The notes beneath the pieces are model-generated. The model searched no databases and was not told the DNA's origin. It saw only the letters and a program-made list of their open reading frames with translations. 64,000 bases of DNA from Ctenosaura bakeri (Eukaryota > Chordata > Lepidosauria > Squamata > Iguanidae): NCBI GenBank assembly GCA_948474755.1, contig CAOLHI010002513.1:1-64000 (forward strand). Direction: 5' to 3'. Every line of letters begins with the position of its first letter. The first letter of the stretch is position 1. Below are positions 48,101 through 58,694 of this stretch, in pieces. Made by a program: the position numbers and the translations under genes.

Positions 48101-49422
48101 AGCCTACAGAACCAGCTGCGTCGGAAGATATCTGTAAAGCGTCCCTTACCCTGAGCTCTTCCAAACAAAAGGAAATCCCGTTGAAATCCTTAAGAAATGC
48201 TTGCCAAACTTCAAGGTCCATCTTCATGACTCTGGTGATCCTGATTCGATGAGGCTTGTTGACACCCTTGGTGGCGTCACAAAGCCGTCTAAGAAAGGCC
48301 CTGCCAGGCGCTATCACCCTGCAAGCAAAATTAAGGTGCCCCAGGATCTCCTGAAATTCCCTAAGTGTCGCCTTGCATCTGCTCAAGAAGGACGCCACCC
48401 TCACACGCAGGTCATGTACCTTAGCTGGCGGCAATTTACTAGTCTGATTAACGGTGTCTAATTCAATTCCTAGAAACATGACCCTTTGTGTGGGGCCCTC
48501 CGTTTTTTCATGTGCTAAAGGCACACCCAGCTCTTCCATCAACGCTGTAAATTCTGACAGCAGGAAGGAGCATTGCCCCGAACCTCTCCGTCCTACAAAC
48601 AAAAAATCGTCCAGATAATGCACTACCCCTTTCATACCTGATTTTTCTTTAACGGCCCACTCCAAGAAGGTACTGAAGGTCTCGAAGGCAGAACACGAGA
48701 CTGAGCATCCCATTGGGAGAGAACGGTCAAGATAAAATTTGTTCTCAAAGGCAAAACCAAGGAGCTCGAAATCAGCTGGGTGAACGGGCAACAGGCGAAA
48801 GGCTGACTTAATGTCTGCCTTTGCCAATCCCCAGCCTGCGTATAACTCTAACTGCTGCATCGAAGGAGGTATATCTCACAGAGCATAACTCCTCCGGAAT
48901 GGCATCATTCACGGACTCCCCTTTGGGGTTTGATAGATGGTGGATCAACCTGAACTCGCCAGGTACCTTTTTAGGGACAATCCCAAGAGGAGAGATTCTG
49001 ACGTTACCTGTCGGAGGGTAATCGAAGGGGCCCAGCACTCTGCCCTCCGCAACCTCCTTGCTTATCTTCTGACGTACTATGTCTTCACTGCCTATAACAG
49101 ACTTAAGATTCTTAGCCATAAAAAACTTCCGGGGACCAAAACTGGGAATCCTAAAACTTAACGTGAAACCGTCTCTCAAATACTGCGCTGCCACCCAGTC
49201 CGGATAAAGCCGAAGCCAAACCAATAACCGCTCCAGTTTAATTGGACTAGTCCCCTTTTTGAAAAGGCTGCTGGTTACCTGGCCATTTAGCAGTGCCCTC
49301 TCTGAGGCCAGACCCGCCCGCTCTTCCCTTATTACAGTTGCGGGCCGAATGTGGGCCCCAGCAAATTCCACAAAGGTGTTTGTACTTACATGGGCGCCGC
49401 GTGCAGGACCCTTGTGTTCCAA
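47973..49422 (-). pseudogene. Ngaro reverse transcriptase-RNase H, frameshifted and truncated
   Basis: This enzyme would copy the element's RNA and remove it. Two frames overlap. The first, 49,422-48,808 (204 residues), holds the RT N-terminal part (LERLLVWLRLYPDWVAAQYL, YPPTGNVRISPLGIVPKK, GEFRLIHHLSNPKGESVNDA). The second, 48,860-47,973 (295 residues), starts around motif A (ADIKSAF, 16-22) and has LPMGCSVSC (48-56), the catalytic YLDD (82-85) and FLGIELD. It then has RNase H with SSDAAG (first Asp) and DLTFLEFFP (Glu). The frames disagree in 'ggctggggattggcaaaggc' near 48,830, so a small indel broke one gene. RNase H stops at VAVHLP; the half with the remaining catalytic Asp residues is missing, and recombinase sequence follows directly. 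It overlaps gag by 176 nt in a +1 relation. Confidence 0.85.
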
Positions 49423-50527
49423 ACTCCCAGCATATCTGGACTGCTTGTTGTTCCTGTGGACCCTGTGCCCGAGGAGTACTCCCCGCCTTATTAAACTGTA
49501 CTAGATGGCCCGAGTGGGCTCGTTCCCCGAAAACAGGACGACCCGGCCCCATGGACTGCATCCACATCTCCATGTCGATGCGGTCCCAAGGCAAGCTTGT
49601 CTCACTTACCGCTCTCATCCGGAGCCTCTCGTCATAGTATAGCCATCCCATACCTGAATACTCAGCCTGGGCCCTCATTATTGTATTTAAGTATGCCACC
49701 AAGTCATGACCACGTGAAGGTTGGGCCTTAATGATCACATCCATATAGATCAAGTAGCCGGCGAACCAGTTAGCCCAATTCCTATCAACCCGCCTCTTTC
49801 TCAGCTTCTCTTTCTCGCCTGCATCCAACTCTTCTTTCTTTTTCTTGTCTAATTCCTGGTATAGAAGGGAAAACACATCTACATACTCCCCCTTTTGTAT
49901 TTTTTCTATGGTGGCTGTAGTAAGGTGGTCGCCTAATCCTCTAGCCTGCCCCCCTGCTTGCTGCCCGGCCACTACCTGCGTACTGGGGTCTTTTTGCCCC
50001 ATATTTTCCCCCTGAGAGGCTCCTTGACATTCCTTGCAGGTTCTGACCATGCCCGTGACCTGTGGAGGGGAGGCTACCTGTTTCTCAGGAGGACAAGTGG
50101 AAGCCAGGGGTACGGGGGGAGTAGCTGGCGGGGCCCAAACCATATCTGCTGGCGGTGTTCTTACTACCCATGGCCCTACTACACCTGAAGTGCTAGGTTC
50201 TTGCTCTGTGTATCCACCAGCAGTCTGTCCTACAGCCTCCATCTCTTCTGCAGGTCCAGCCGCCGAACCACCTGGTTGGGATGCCGCTGTTCTGTCGCTC
50301 TCCCTTTCGCCCATCCGTTTTTCCTGGCATCTAGTCGCGCTATAAGGCAGGGCAAAATCATGAGATCTCAAAGTAATTGTTTCACCCCCTTCCCTGTTGC
50401 TTTGACCCATCTTCTGGGGTCCTCTGTTGCTAGCCTCTGGCTGGTCCGATGGGGCTGCCAAAGGGGTTGAAGCAGCAACAGTCCTGGCTGTTTTCTGCCT
50501 TTTAGCTGCTCGCCTCCTGGAAGCCAT
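49247..50527 (-). CDS. Ngaro gag-like protein with zinc fingers
   Basis: Presumed nucleic-acid-binding structural protein of the element. It is 426 residues, with no internal stop. The Met at 50,527 has a strong context (A at -3, G at +4) and is followed by a basic MASRRRAAKRQK stretch. A long low-complexity Pro/Gln/Gly region runs to about residue 205, then a charged helical part (LDKKKKEELDAGEKEKLRKR), then a folded-looking segment (NWANWFAGYLIYMD, DLVAYLNTIMRAQAE). The C-terminus has Cys/His clusters: CWEFGTQGSCTRRPCKYKH (CCCH type) and CGICWGPHSARNC (knuckle-like), as in DIRS/Ngaro gag. It overlaps the start of the RT frame. The frame looks undamaged, in contrast to the RT. Confidence 0.8.
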   Translation of the reverse strand: MASRRRAAKRQKTARTVAASTPLAAPSDQPEASNRGPQKMGQSNREGGETITLRSHDFALPYSATRCQEKRMGERESDRTAASQPGGSAAGPAEEMEAVGQTAGGYTEQEPSTSGVVGPWVVRTPPADMVWAPPATPPVPLASTCPPEKQVASPPQVTGMVRTCKECQGASQGENMGQKDPSTQVVAGQQAGGQARGLGDHLTTATIEKIQKGEYVDVFSLLYQELDKKKKEELDAGEKEKLRKRRVDRNWANWFAGYLIYMDVIIKAQPSRGHDLVAYLNTIMRAQAEYSGMGWLYYDERLRMRAVSETSLPWDRIDMEMWMQSMGPGRPVFGERAHSGHLVQFNKAGSTPRAQGPQEQQAVQICWEFGTQGSCTRRPCKYKHLCGICWGPHSARNCNKGRAGGSGLREGTAKWPGNQQPFQKGD

Positions 50528-51292
50528 GATGCAGTAAAGAGAGCGGGGAAAAAAAATTTTTTTTATTTTTTTTTTGAACCTGAGCCAGCAAACTCACTTA
50601 AGTTATGCAGCTGGGAACCACCCCACTGCAATAGGCCAAGCTACTGTGAGCCTCTACCCAAAGGCCACCAGTTACCTTGCAAATCCTGGGCCTAGCATAG
50701 GCCCAAAAGCCCTCCTCCCTGGAGGTAGGCCAAAGGCCCCAAGCCTCTGTGTGAGGCCTTATGAATGGGGGGAGATGTTAATCTTTTCTTCCCACAGGGC
50801 CCAAATCACGACTGCTGCCCCCACCCCCACAGGCGCTGGTCCAGCGCCGGCCAATGACCCAAGTTGCAGGCCCAGCCTGCAGCTGCTGCTTGTGGCTTTG
50901 AAAAAGAAAAAGAGATGGGGGGGTCCCGAATCCTGCGCCCTTCTCGCTGGGCCTCAGCTGGCGAAAGGGATTAGGCCCTGCTAAATCCCCCACCCCCCAA
51001 TGATTTTAAGCTGTCACCTCGGCCACCGCAGTGGCCGAGGGCCTACCGAAGCGGCCGCGGAGACGACCGCTGTACTCCCACACCGCGCCTTCCAGGGCAC
51101 AAGGCCAGACAGCAGGAGGGCCGCCCGCGCTGCCGGATGGCTGCGCGGTGCCTGGGCTTGCTGCCCGCCGCCGCCGCCGCACGACAGTCGATTCGCCGCC
51201 GCTGTTGCCGCCGGGCTCCGAGGCAAAGGGAAGGTCACACAGGCCTCTATTCGCCATGTGGAGCGAGAGCCTGCAGAAGCGACCTCCTCCCT
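50528..51292 (-). other. Ngaro 5' leader, partly CpG-rich
   Basis: This lies between A1 and gag. The part next to gag has an A/T homopolymer block (50,549-50,575). The part next to A1 (51,000-51,290) is strongly CpG-rich with CCG repeats, which could serve as an internal promoter. Open frames on both strands there are products of GC content and have no motif. Confidence 0.6.
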
Positions 51293-51458
51293 TGCCTGTC
51301 TCGTCGAGAATGGCCGCCGGGGAGGAGGCGCAGGCCCAAAACTCCTGAGCCCCGCCCCCTCTCTTCCTGACGGCCAATTGGCATGCAGTCTCGTCTCGCG
51401 GGAGGGCGGCAAAGGCCGTCCCCCCCGCCATCGCTTACTCAGCGTTTGGGAACGAATT
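51293..51458 (-). repeat. Ngaro split direct repeat A1
   Basis: 166 bp at the 5' end of the element, matching A2. It ends with ACGAATT at 51,458, and Penelope-like sequence ('aacaataggccaaatgtaac') follows at once. Confidence 0.9.
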
Positions 51459-51954
51459 AACAATAGGCCAAATGTAACACATGCAAATTGCTCCCCCCAC
51501 CCAGGGGACTACACAAGTATATATACTCTGTTTCACTTCCATGCCACCATATCCTCTGAAGATGCCAGCCACAGATGCAGGCGAAACGTCAGGAGAAAGT
51601 ACTAATAGAACATGGCGACAAAACCCAGAAAATCGACAACAACCTATGGATTCCGGCTGCGAAAGCCTTCGACTTTACATCGAACATCTTCCTTCCTTTC
51701 CACCAGTCTGAATCAATTAATACAGCTCTATCTAAAATGGAAATGACCTGGCAGTCTATGTTCATTTATACCTGCTTGAAAGATCTGAGGTACCTTTCAG
51801 GGGGGAAAAAAGAGAGAGCTCAGTCCTAATTCATCACTACAACAAACTCCACTAAAACAACTGAGATTCAACCAAGACTTTTAACCACAGAGCACTCAAA
51901 TTCCTAGGTAGTTAACCTGTTTCTCTCATATCTGATTTTTTAAAAAACAACAAC
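51459..51954 (+). pseudogene. Penelope-like element, 3' part after Ngaro insertion
   Basis: The frame NNRPNVTHANCSPHPGDYTS continues to 51,605 with EDASHRCRRNVRRKY. The nucleotides 'tctgaagatgccagccacag' followed by 'atgcaggcgaaacgtcagga' form the well conserved Penelope 3' region. Recognisable sequence fades after about 51,677 ('gaaagccttcgactttacat'). The remaining 277 bp up to the right 69-bp repeat I cannot assign; they may be an inverted or additional piece of the same insertion. Confidence 0.75.
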
Positions 51955-52023
51955 AATGCAGTTGCTTTCTATCCCACAGATAAATAAATTAGTAAATTGA
52001 GGGTAGTTTATATAAAAACTCAA
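51955..52023. repeat. Right copy of 69-bp direct duplication
   Basis: Matches 45,049-45,117 at 64 of 69 positions. It closes the Penelope plus Ngaro insertion. Confidence 0.8.
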
Positions 52024-54847
52024 GCAAAGCAAGCTTCTGACATATATTCAGCAACTGAACACTTAGTGGAAAACTTAGATCAAAGGACAAAATCAAATCC
52101 TGAATTTGTTTCTGCTCACATTGTGTCTGAAGTGAAAAAAGAATGACACACTAGGCACTGTAGTGAGTATCGCCCTTACTGCAATGACAAATCTCATAAA
52201 ACCCCTCCAGAGTGCAGGAATCCCATGTGAAATAATAAATCAGACCCCATAAATGAAAGCATTTACATTTGCAGAGTGCCTTCATTGTTTGGCAACATAA
52301 TCTGAGAATTTTTACTGCTAGTTTACTTTACTGCTCTGCTGTAAATCCCACTTAAACAACCTTGAAAGGATTTGCTGCAAGCATCAGATAACATTTGGAG
52401 TTGAAGCCAGGTTTACCTGCGTACAGGAACTCCTCAAGCTGCTTGAGTTATGCCCCAATCACTTCTCATATTATTAAACCAATGTAGTAATATTCGTCTA
52501 TGATGTGGTATAAAACAGTTTTATGAGACTATGGCTGCAATTTCAACAAATATCAATTAATGACTATGACAATGCTTCTTAGATATTTCACTCTAGGCAG
52601 CAGATGGATTCTAGATTGTGATGCAATCCAAAGTGTGTGCATGCGGTATTTAAGGAAATCAAAAATAAATGTGTTTCAGGCACTGGAACAAAAAAAAGTA
52701 TTTGGCATTGCAAACAATTTGCCTCAGGTGCTATGCATCAATTACTGGGTGCTGCCTGTTTTCTCTTATATGTAGAACAGACCAAAAAATGAAGGGGAAA
52801 ATGAGATTCTTAGCAGCATGAAAGCATTCATAATAGCCAGGTTTAGTCAAAGACACAGATAATATTCAGTTTACATCAAGACTACCAGAAAACATTGATA
52901 TGTTAAGATAACACTCTCTTTCATCTTAGGAATATGAGTCTGCAAGAAAAAAAAATATCCTCACACAGCCTGTGAGAAACATATAATCAAGAAAACAAAA
53001 TAGAAAAGAAAATGGGATGGGTGCAGAGAAAGGTGGGGATTTCAACCTATATTCCATAACTGCCTACACCAAACAAGGATATCTCTGTTTATACCCCACC
53101 ACTGGGACCACCAAATATGTGGGTTTTTACCCTTAACCCACCCAGTAGAAAGACTTCCATAATGTTCTTTGCAAACACTCACTTCTGAGGACTTTTCTTG
53201 ATCCTCACCTCTGTCACATGTAAGGACTTCCTCTGGTCCCCCTTGTGTGACACTGTGGGGTCAGTCTAAATGTCTTCAAGAATCATATAAGGATTTATAT
53301 CACTTTTATCAGTGGTGTACCCTAGTGCCTAGGGCAAGCTAGGACATACCTTGGCTCAACAGCGCCGAGGGAAAATTGTGCCCCTAGGTGCTGCTACTGT
53401 CACCACCACCCCCAAACCATGCCAGGAAGGACTCCAGTGGGGGCAGGGGTTGGCGGGGATGGCAGGTGGAGGGGTTCAGGCACGGGGGAAGGTTGCTGCT
53501 GCTGCTGCCCCTCACACCAGACCAGGAAGGACACTGGTTGGGGTGGGGAGCAGAGGTAGAAAGTCATATAATTCTGTAGAAGACAGCTTCATAGGTTGAT
53601 AGTACTTATTGTTTTGACTGTCTTCTGGAAGACTGATGAAAACAAATGCCAACTAAAAAAGCCATTAAGCAAAGGAAAGCACTACATTAACTCACCCACC
53701 AACACAGAAATCCAGGACTTTAATCACATAGAAAAGAGGCAACCACATCCTACAGACAGATATGCTATCAAATGCAAGATGACTCACCAAGTTAATCAAT
53801 TAGATAGTAATCAATTCCTGGATCTCAGACAGGGAGAGAGTTTTAAGAGCCAAATGCATTAACACACACACACACACACACACACACACCATCTAGGATG
53901 CCAGCATGGTACAAATACATAATCATCTATCGGACTTTATTTACTTTGAAGAATAAGAATAGTTTTGTTTCAAAACTGGGATCACGAGCATCTCGTACGT
54001 GAATTGTCCACTGGCAATACTGTCAAAAGGTCTCGAAAGCACTCAGGTTTTTAGTTGCCAATGGGATTTGGAAATTTTACTGCCTTTGGTCTCTTAAATA
54101 TCTTCTTTCTCTGAAACATGAAACTATGAAACTGGGACAAAGGAACAGAAGAAGCATTAAAATGGGTATTTGGAACTCACATGTTATTTCAGAATGGTGG
54201 TTTACTGAAGTATTACTGCTGAATCCCAGGGTGTCTGATAGATCTGACACCATGAGGTGTGTGTGAATTCACTCTGGATTTTTGCCACTGTTCTCCTATA
54301 GATGCTCTGAGTTGAACAAGAATTCTGCCAGTACCAAACTAAGGTCTGACACTAGGAGAGCTCCCATTCCACTTGGACAAGCTGAGGATGAATGATGTCA
54401 AAATTCAGAGAGGATCTGCCAGTTCCATAGCAGCAGATCCATCAGCTACCATTGACTGTATTCATAATGTAACAGTACTGCCTTAGTTATTTGGCAAAAG
54501 AAATTAATTTCAAGCAACTAGTTACTTCCAAGCTCTGGTATGAATACATATATAAATGATGCAATCTTAACTTTAACCTTGCATCATTTTGGAGCTGTTC
54601 CCATGGCTTTGCTCCATGATCATAATGGCTTCTGTAGGTAAAAATCTCTGCTTTTTTGATATGTGCATTTTGAGTTTGGATTGATGAGATATTCATTGCT
54701 TAGAATTTTAATGCATACTTACCAAATCCACACCACTTGAATGCCATTATATATTTTTTTCTTTCCCAAATGTCATGATGAAGTTCAAAAATCAAAAATA
54801 TTCACAAAAACAGGTCTACCATGTTAAAATGTGCACAAAATACACTA
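52024..54847. other. Non-coding with an AC microsatellite
   Basis: (AC)n at 53,861-53,889. The GC-richer stretch 53,295-53,560 begins 'cagtggtgtaccctagtgcc', reminiscent of a hAT end, but no partner end was found. No gene. Confidence 0.45.
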
Positions 54848-55303
54848 TGGCCTTTTCCACACTTTGTTTTTGCAACGGGGCAGAGCGTCCTCCAGCGAGG
54901 ACGTTTGCACTTGAGGGCAGACTAGGTCTGGACTACTTTCTGTAGTTTCGGACTTCAGCCCACTCTGGAACGACCAGAAGTGGTCGCTCACCGTGCTATT
55001 GAAAGACCACTTAAAACAGGTCTTTCAACAGCGTGGCGCGCCCCACTCCGTGGCTGCACTCTGGTGTAGATTTGCAGGCTTGCACCAGCACGAGCCTGCA
55101 GATCTTCCAGGGTTGGGCTTTAGGCTGGCGAGCTTCACTGGTTGGTGGAGAGCCTCCACCAACCAGAAGCTGCCATTTTCATCCCCGGAGCAGTGTGTAG
55201 TGCGGTCACGCACTGCTCCGGATCAGCCTGGATCCTCCAAGGGAGTACACCAGTCCAGTAAGCAACAGAACAGGGCATTTTCTTTGCCAAGTGCGAAAAA
55301 GCC
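54848..55303. mobile_element. Multi-hairpin MITE, TSD CTA
   Basis: A ~456-bp element with ends TGGCCTTTTCCACACTTTG and AAGTGCGAAAAAGCC (inverted: GGCTTTTTCGCACTT), flanked by CTA (54,845-54,847 and 55,304-55,306). The interior is a chain of separate perfect or near-perfect hairpins: 54,886/54,897 (7-bp arms), 54,971-54,986 (6), 54,999/55,019 (10), 55,073/55,093 (8), 55,130-55,170 (about 19 with one bulge) and 55,184/55,210 (11). The ends resemble those of the GC-rich MITEs at 4.3 and 60.4 kb. No protein is encoded. Confidence 0.75.
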
Positions 55304-55936
55304 CTACATTCAGGGGAAACCAGTCATAAAACCAATAGTATAAAGAGCATACGCAAATATGTACGAGTTTTTTATGCAAATACTTAAGAAAGAAGGCATT
55401 AGCAAAGCTATGCAGAAATGGGACAGAGTTAACTTAGTGCTGGAGAAAATGAGGTATGTAGTGGAATCAAATCTGACAGAACTCATCCATTCTTAGTTCT
55501 GAGAAACAGAAAATTCCCTGTAGCTGTTCAGCATGACAAGAAGAAAGGATATGAGTACAAGCTGGGAAGCCTGAGGAATTTGATCCTTGTGAATTCTATA
55601 CGAATTGACCTGTTCTGTTCTCTTGGGTTAATGTGAGGATTGGTACAGAGGTTGTAGTCTGTTAACATATTTTTCTGGAAGTAAGACATACTGAACTCAA
55701 TAAAGCTTACTTCTAAGTGGACATAGACAAGGATGTATCCCCAGGTATTCATCCTTCCTGAATGTTCAGAGGTAGTTCTGATCCATCCATTTGTCCACTT
55801 GATTTATATCGGACATTTCCCCCTAACTGAGACACAGGGCAGCTTACAAAATACAGAACATTACAATAAGAACATATATAAATTAGATCAAGATGCATTT
55901 GAAAACATATGTTTTCAGAGAAAATATCTTAAGAAA
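55304..55936. other. Non-coding; repeat fragment
   Basis: 'cttgatttatatcggacat' near 55,798 with 'acagggcagcttacaaaat' looks like the reptile repeat also seen at 62.35 kb. No gene. Confidence 0.4.
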
Positions 55937-56026
55937 TGTAGTGCAGTGGTTTGACTGTTGGATTAGGACTCTGAAAGACCACAGTTTGACTCATCGGTCA
56001 GCAGTGGAAATTGGGATTTTAAAATG
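55937..56026 (+). mobile_element. SINE head fragment
   Basis: 'aatgtagtgcagtggtttga' and 'gattaggactctgaaagacc' form the tRNA-like head in plus orientation, broken off after the B-box region. Confidence 0.6.
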
Positions 56027-56245
56027 TTTGTTATGTGCCTTCAAGTCATTTCTGGCTTAGGATGACCCTGTCATAACCCAATGGGGTGTTCTTTCCAAGG
56101 TCTACTCAGGGGGTTTGCTTTAGCCTTCCTCAGAGGCTGAGAGAGTGTGACTTGCCCAAGCTCACTCAGTGAGTTCCCACAGCTGAACAGGGATTCAACT
56201 CTATGTCTCTCAGTATCCTAGTCAAGCCACTATATCACATTGGCC
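56027..56245 (-). mobile_element. tRNA-derived SINE (Sauria-SINE-like), minus strand
   Basis: 'ttatgtgccttcaagtcatt', 'taggatgaccctgtcataac', 'ctcagaggctgagagagtgt', 'gaacagggattcaactctat' and 'caagccactatatcacattg' give tail to head in inverted order. It abuts a plus-strand head fragment. Confidence 0.75.
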
Positions 56246-56814
56246 CATATTAAAATGTTTGTTTATACATATATATTTTAAGATGTGAGTTTTCTTGTTT
56301 TTTTAAAATACATATTAATACAGGAATGGGATAGAATGGACTTGTAAGTAAACAGAAGAAAGGTAATATGGACCAGAAACAGATTGATTTTAGACGAGAC
56401 CTTTTAAAAAAAAAGAAGAAGTCTGGAGTCATAGATTTTACTTTCACTTCACACATAGATAGGCTTTTGAAGTACATCCTGGCAGAGAACACTTATCATC
56501 ATGCAATCTGCAAAAACATAGATCAGAAGTAAGCCCATTTTGTAATACGTTATCATCATTTTCAGTATATATTGCATCTCATCCAAAGAAAATACTAAAA
56601 AATCAATGTATTACACTGAACACCTGCACCACTGTTGAAAAACTGAAGATCTTTCATTTCTAGAGCTTAAAAGAACAAGCACTATCAGTGCTATTACTAC
56701 TAGAGAGCAATCAGCATTAGGAAAAAAAGGGAGTAGAAATCTCTTCTACATTGAGTTAATCAGCTGCTGCTGCTACAAAACAATCTATTTCTAGGTAGGG
56801 ATGGACAGAGTCAC

Positions 56815-57030
56815 CATAGTGCAGTGGTTTGACTGCTGGATTAAGAAGAACACAGTTTGAATCCCAGGTCAGCCATGAAAATCTCTTGGGTGACTTTGGA
56901 CAAGTCACACTGTCTCAGCCTACAAAGAAGGCAACAGCAAACTTCCTCTGAATAAATCTTGCCAAGAAAATCCTATGATAGGTTGATTATAAGCAAGAGT
57001 CAACTTGAAGGCACCTGACAACAACAAATA
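56815..57030 (+). mobile_element. tRNA-derived SINE (Sauria-SINE-like)
   Basis: Head 'catagtgcagtggtttgact', B-box-like 'cagtttgaatcccag', body 'gggtgactttggacaagtca', 'tgaataaatcttgccaagaa', tail 'agtcaacttgaaggcacctg' and CAA repeats. Nearly full length. Confidence 0.8.
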
Positions 57031-58484
57031 GACAGATCAATCAATTTCCAGTCCATGCTACTTTTATACATGTTCATTCACAAGTCCGTCCCGTTTCTGC
57101 ATTAATCTGTGGATTCTTAACTTTTTTCATATGCATAGCACAGAAAAGAGAGGAAAATCCTCTTTTAAAGTAAAATCCTTTTACTATGAAAGCAGGGTGA
57201 AAATGATGGTAACAAGGTGTACAGTACATATCATGCCTTCTGGAGGAAAGGAATAAAGTATTTACTAGATGAATAAGCAATAGATCTGTTGGAAACGTCT
57301 TCTCCTAATATTTCACCATACTCTATGTTCTCAAACTCCACTTTAGGTGCAGCAACCCTAGTGTAAAAACCTTTATTTCATCTATGTATATTTAGGGATT
57401 TTTGTTTTAAAAAATGAAGAATTATGTAAACTGTTCATAAGTCAAACTCTTGCTCAAATGAAAATAGCCATTTTTGAGATGACTTTTCTAAAACTTGTAG
57501 ATTTCTGACAGATCTCTTAAAAGTTGGCAAGGGGTTTTGGAGAAGAATTTCTGCAGAGCATCTCAGTGACATGTCTTGAGGGATGTACTGCAGGGCTGCA
57601 AACACCTGCAGGCTCTAATATTGTTTCTCAAATTAAGAGCAATTAAGTTACTACCTTCTGCCAAAAATGATTTCTCTTTGGGCATGAAAAGGCAGCAAAA
57701 AGTAGATTTTTTTTAACAGTGTACAATGTCTATTTTTTAAGGGAAACATTGTCAGGAGAATAACTTCTCTGTCAGGAAAAAAGAGTCTCATCTGTCTTAC
57801 TTACAAATACATCCAAGATAAATTTAAGCAAGTTCACTTTTGACTCTTTGGTGTGATGTTTACTCAGTCCCCACAAAGCCAAGTATGCAGTGAATTTTAC
57901 CTCAGCAATTACCTTGCAGTGCTCAAATAAATGGACTAAATACCATCACTAGTCCCAACTAGAGTAAACTTTATATACATGTTGATATACAAAACTTCCA
58001 TTTATTCAGTGGGCCTATTCCAGTTGGGATCAGCCCAAGAATTTAGGCAAATTAACTCAAGAGACTTCCAATCCAGTTGTGAAAGGATACAGAGGCTTTT
58101 AAAGGGGCAAGAACATAAGATACCAATGGGTCTCCATACTTCTTCAACACACTTTGCTGTTATGAAGTAATCCACAGTGGCAGTTCTGTTATAGAGTCTT
58201 ACATCATTTCTCATGTGTGATAGATCTGGCCCAAATCCTAATGTGAGTGCTGAATACAGTAATCTCATTCAGTCTATGGGATTTAACTAATTCACCAGCC
58301 AACAACTGATTGAATGTGTACTCTAACTGGGACTAACCAATAAGATGCCAACCATTGATTGCACCACTTCTCTTTTCGTCCCAGAACTATCTGTCGACCT
58401 GGCTACCTACCTATGTCCTGTTGAATCCAGGGTGAGTTACAGACAATGAAAACGATATCAAATAATCAAAAAAAGAGATGATTG
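57031..58484. other. Non-coding, nothing recognised
   Basis: No gene or clear repeat is supported. Confidence 0.45.
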
Positions 58485-58694
58485 GGGCCTTTTCACAGAA
58501 CACAGTTATAGAATTATGATTCTACTTTAACAGCTATGGTTCAATCCCATGGAAACCTGGGATTTGCAGTTGAGGAAGAACTACCTTCAGTTCTCAGACA
58601 GAGAGCTGACTATAATCCCCAAGATTCCATAGGACTTATCCATAGCAGTTAAAGCAGGAACATAGTACTATAACTGTGCAGTGTGAAAGACCCC
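58485..58694. mobile_element. Palindromic MITE copy, TSD TTG
   Basis: Left GGGCCTTTTCACAGAACAC and right 'ctgtgcagtgtgaaagaccc', with 'catggaaacctgggatttgc' and 'aatccccaagattccatagg' inside. Flanked by TTG at 58,482-58,484 and 58,695-58,697. Confidence 0.75.

Larger units (their letters stand above)
45681..51458 (-). mobile_element. Ngaro/DIRS-type tyrosine-recombinase retrotransposon
   Basis: These retroelements encode gag, RT-RNase H and a tyrosine recombinase instead of an integrase, and end in split direct repeats. Reading the minus strand, the order is: A1 (51,458-51,293), 5' leader, gag, RT-RNase H, tyrosine recombinase, SGNH module, B1 (46,523-46,469), A2 (46,150-45,987), B2 (45,797-45,743). 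This is the A1...B1-A2-B2 layout of Ngaro, not the inverted repeats of DIRS1. The 5' end is sharp: A1 and A2 diverge after AATT, and Penelope sequence follows. The 3' limit is less certain. I place it at the AATT of 45,681-45,684 because AATT also ends A1 and these elements integrate without target duplication. It is inside a Penelope element. Confidence 0.85.

Noticed and set aside
50549..50575. A/T homopolymer block upstream of gag as a poly(A) tail of a retroposed copy
   Set aside because: It is alternating runs of A and T within the leader, with no insertion boundary or duplication.
51000..51463. Long overlapping open frames on both strands, rich in Arg, Ala, Pro
   Set aside because: They lie in the CpG-rich leader and A1 repeat of the Ngaro; length comes from lack of A/T-rich stops. 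Only the end of one plus frame (after 51,459) is real, and it is Penelope.
53295..53560. Possible hAT element starting 'cagtggtgtaccctag'
   Set aside because: No matching right end and no 8-bp duplication could be found.
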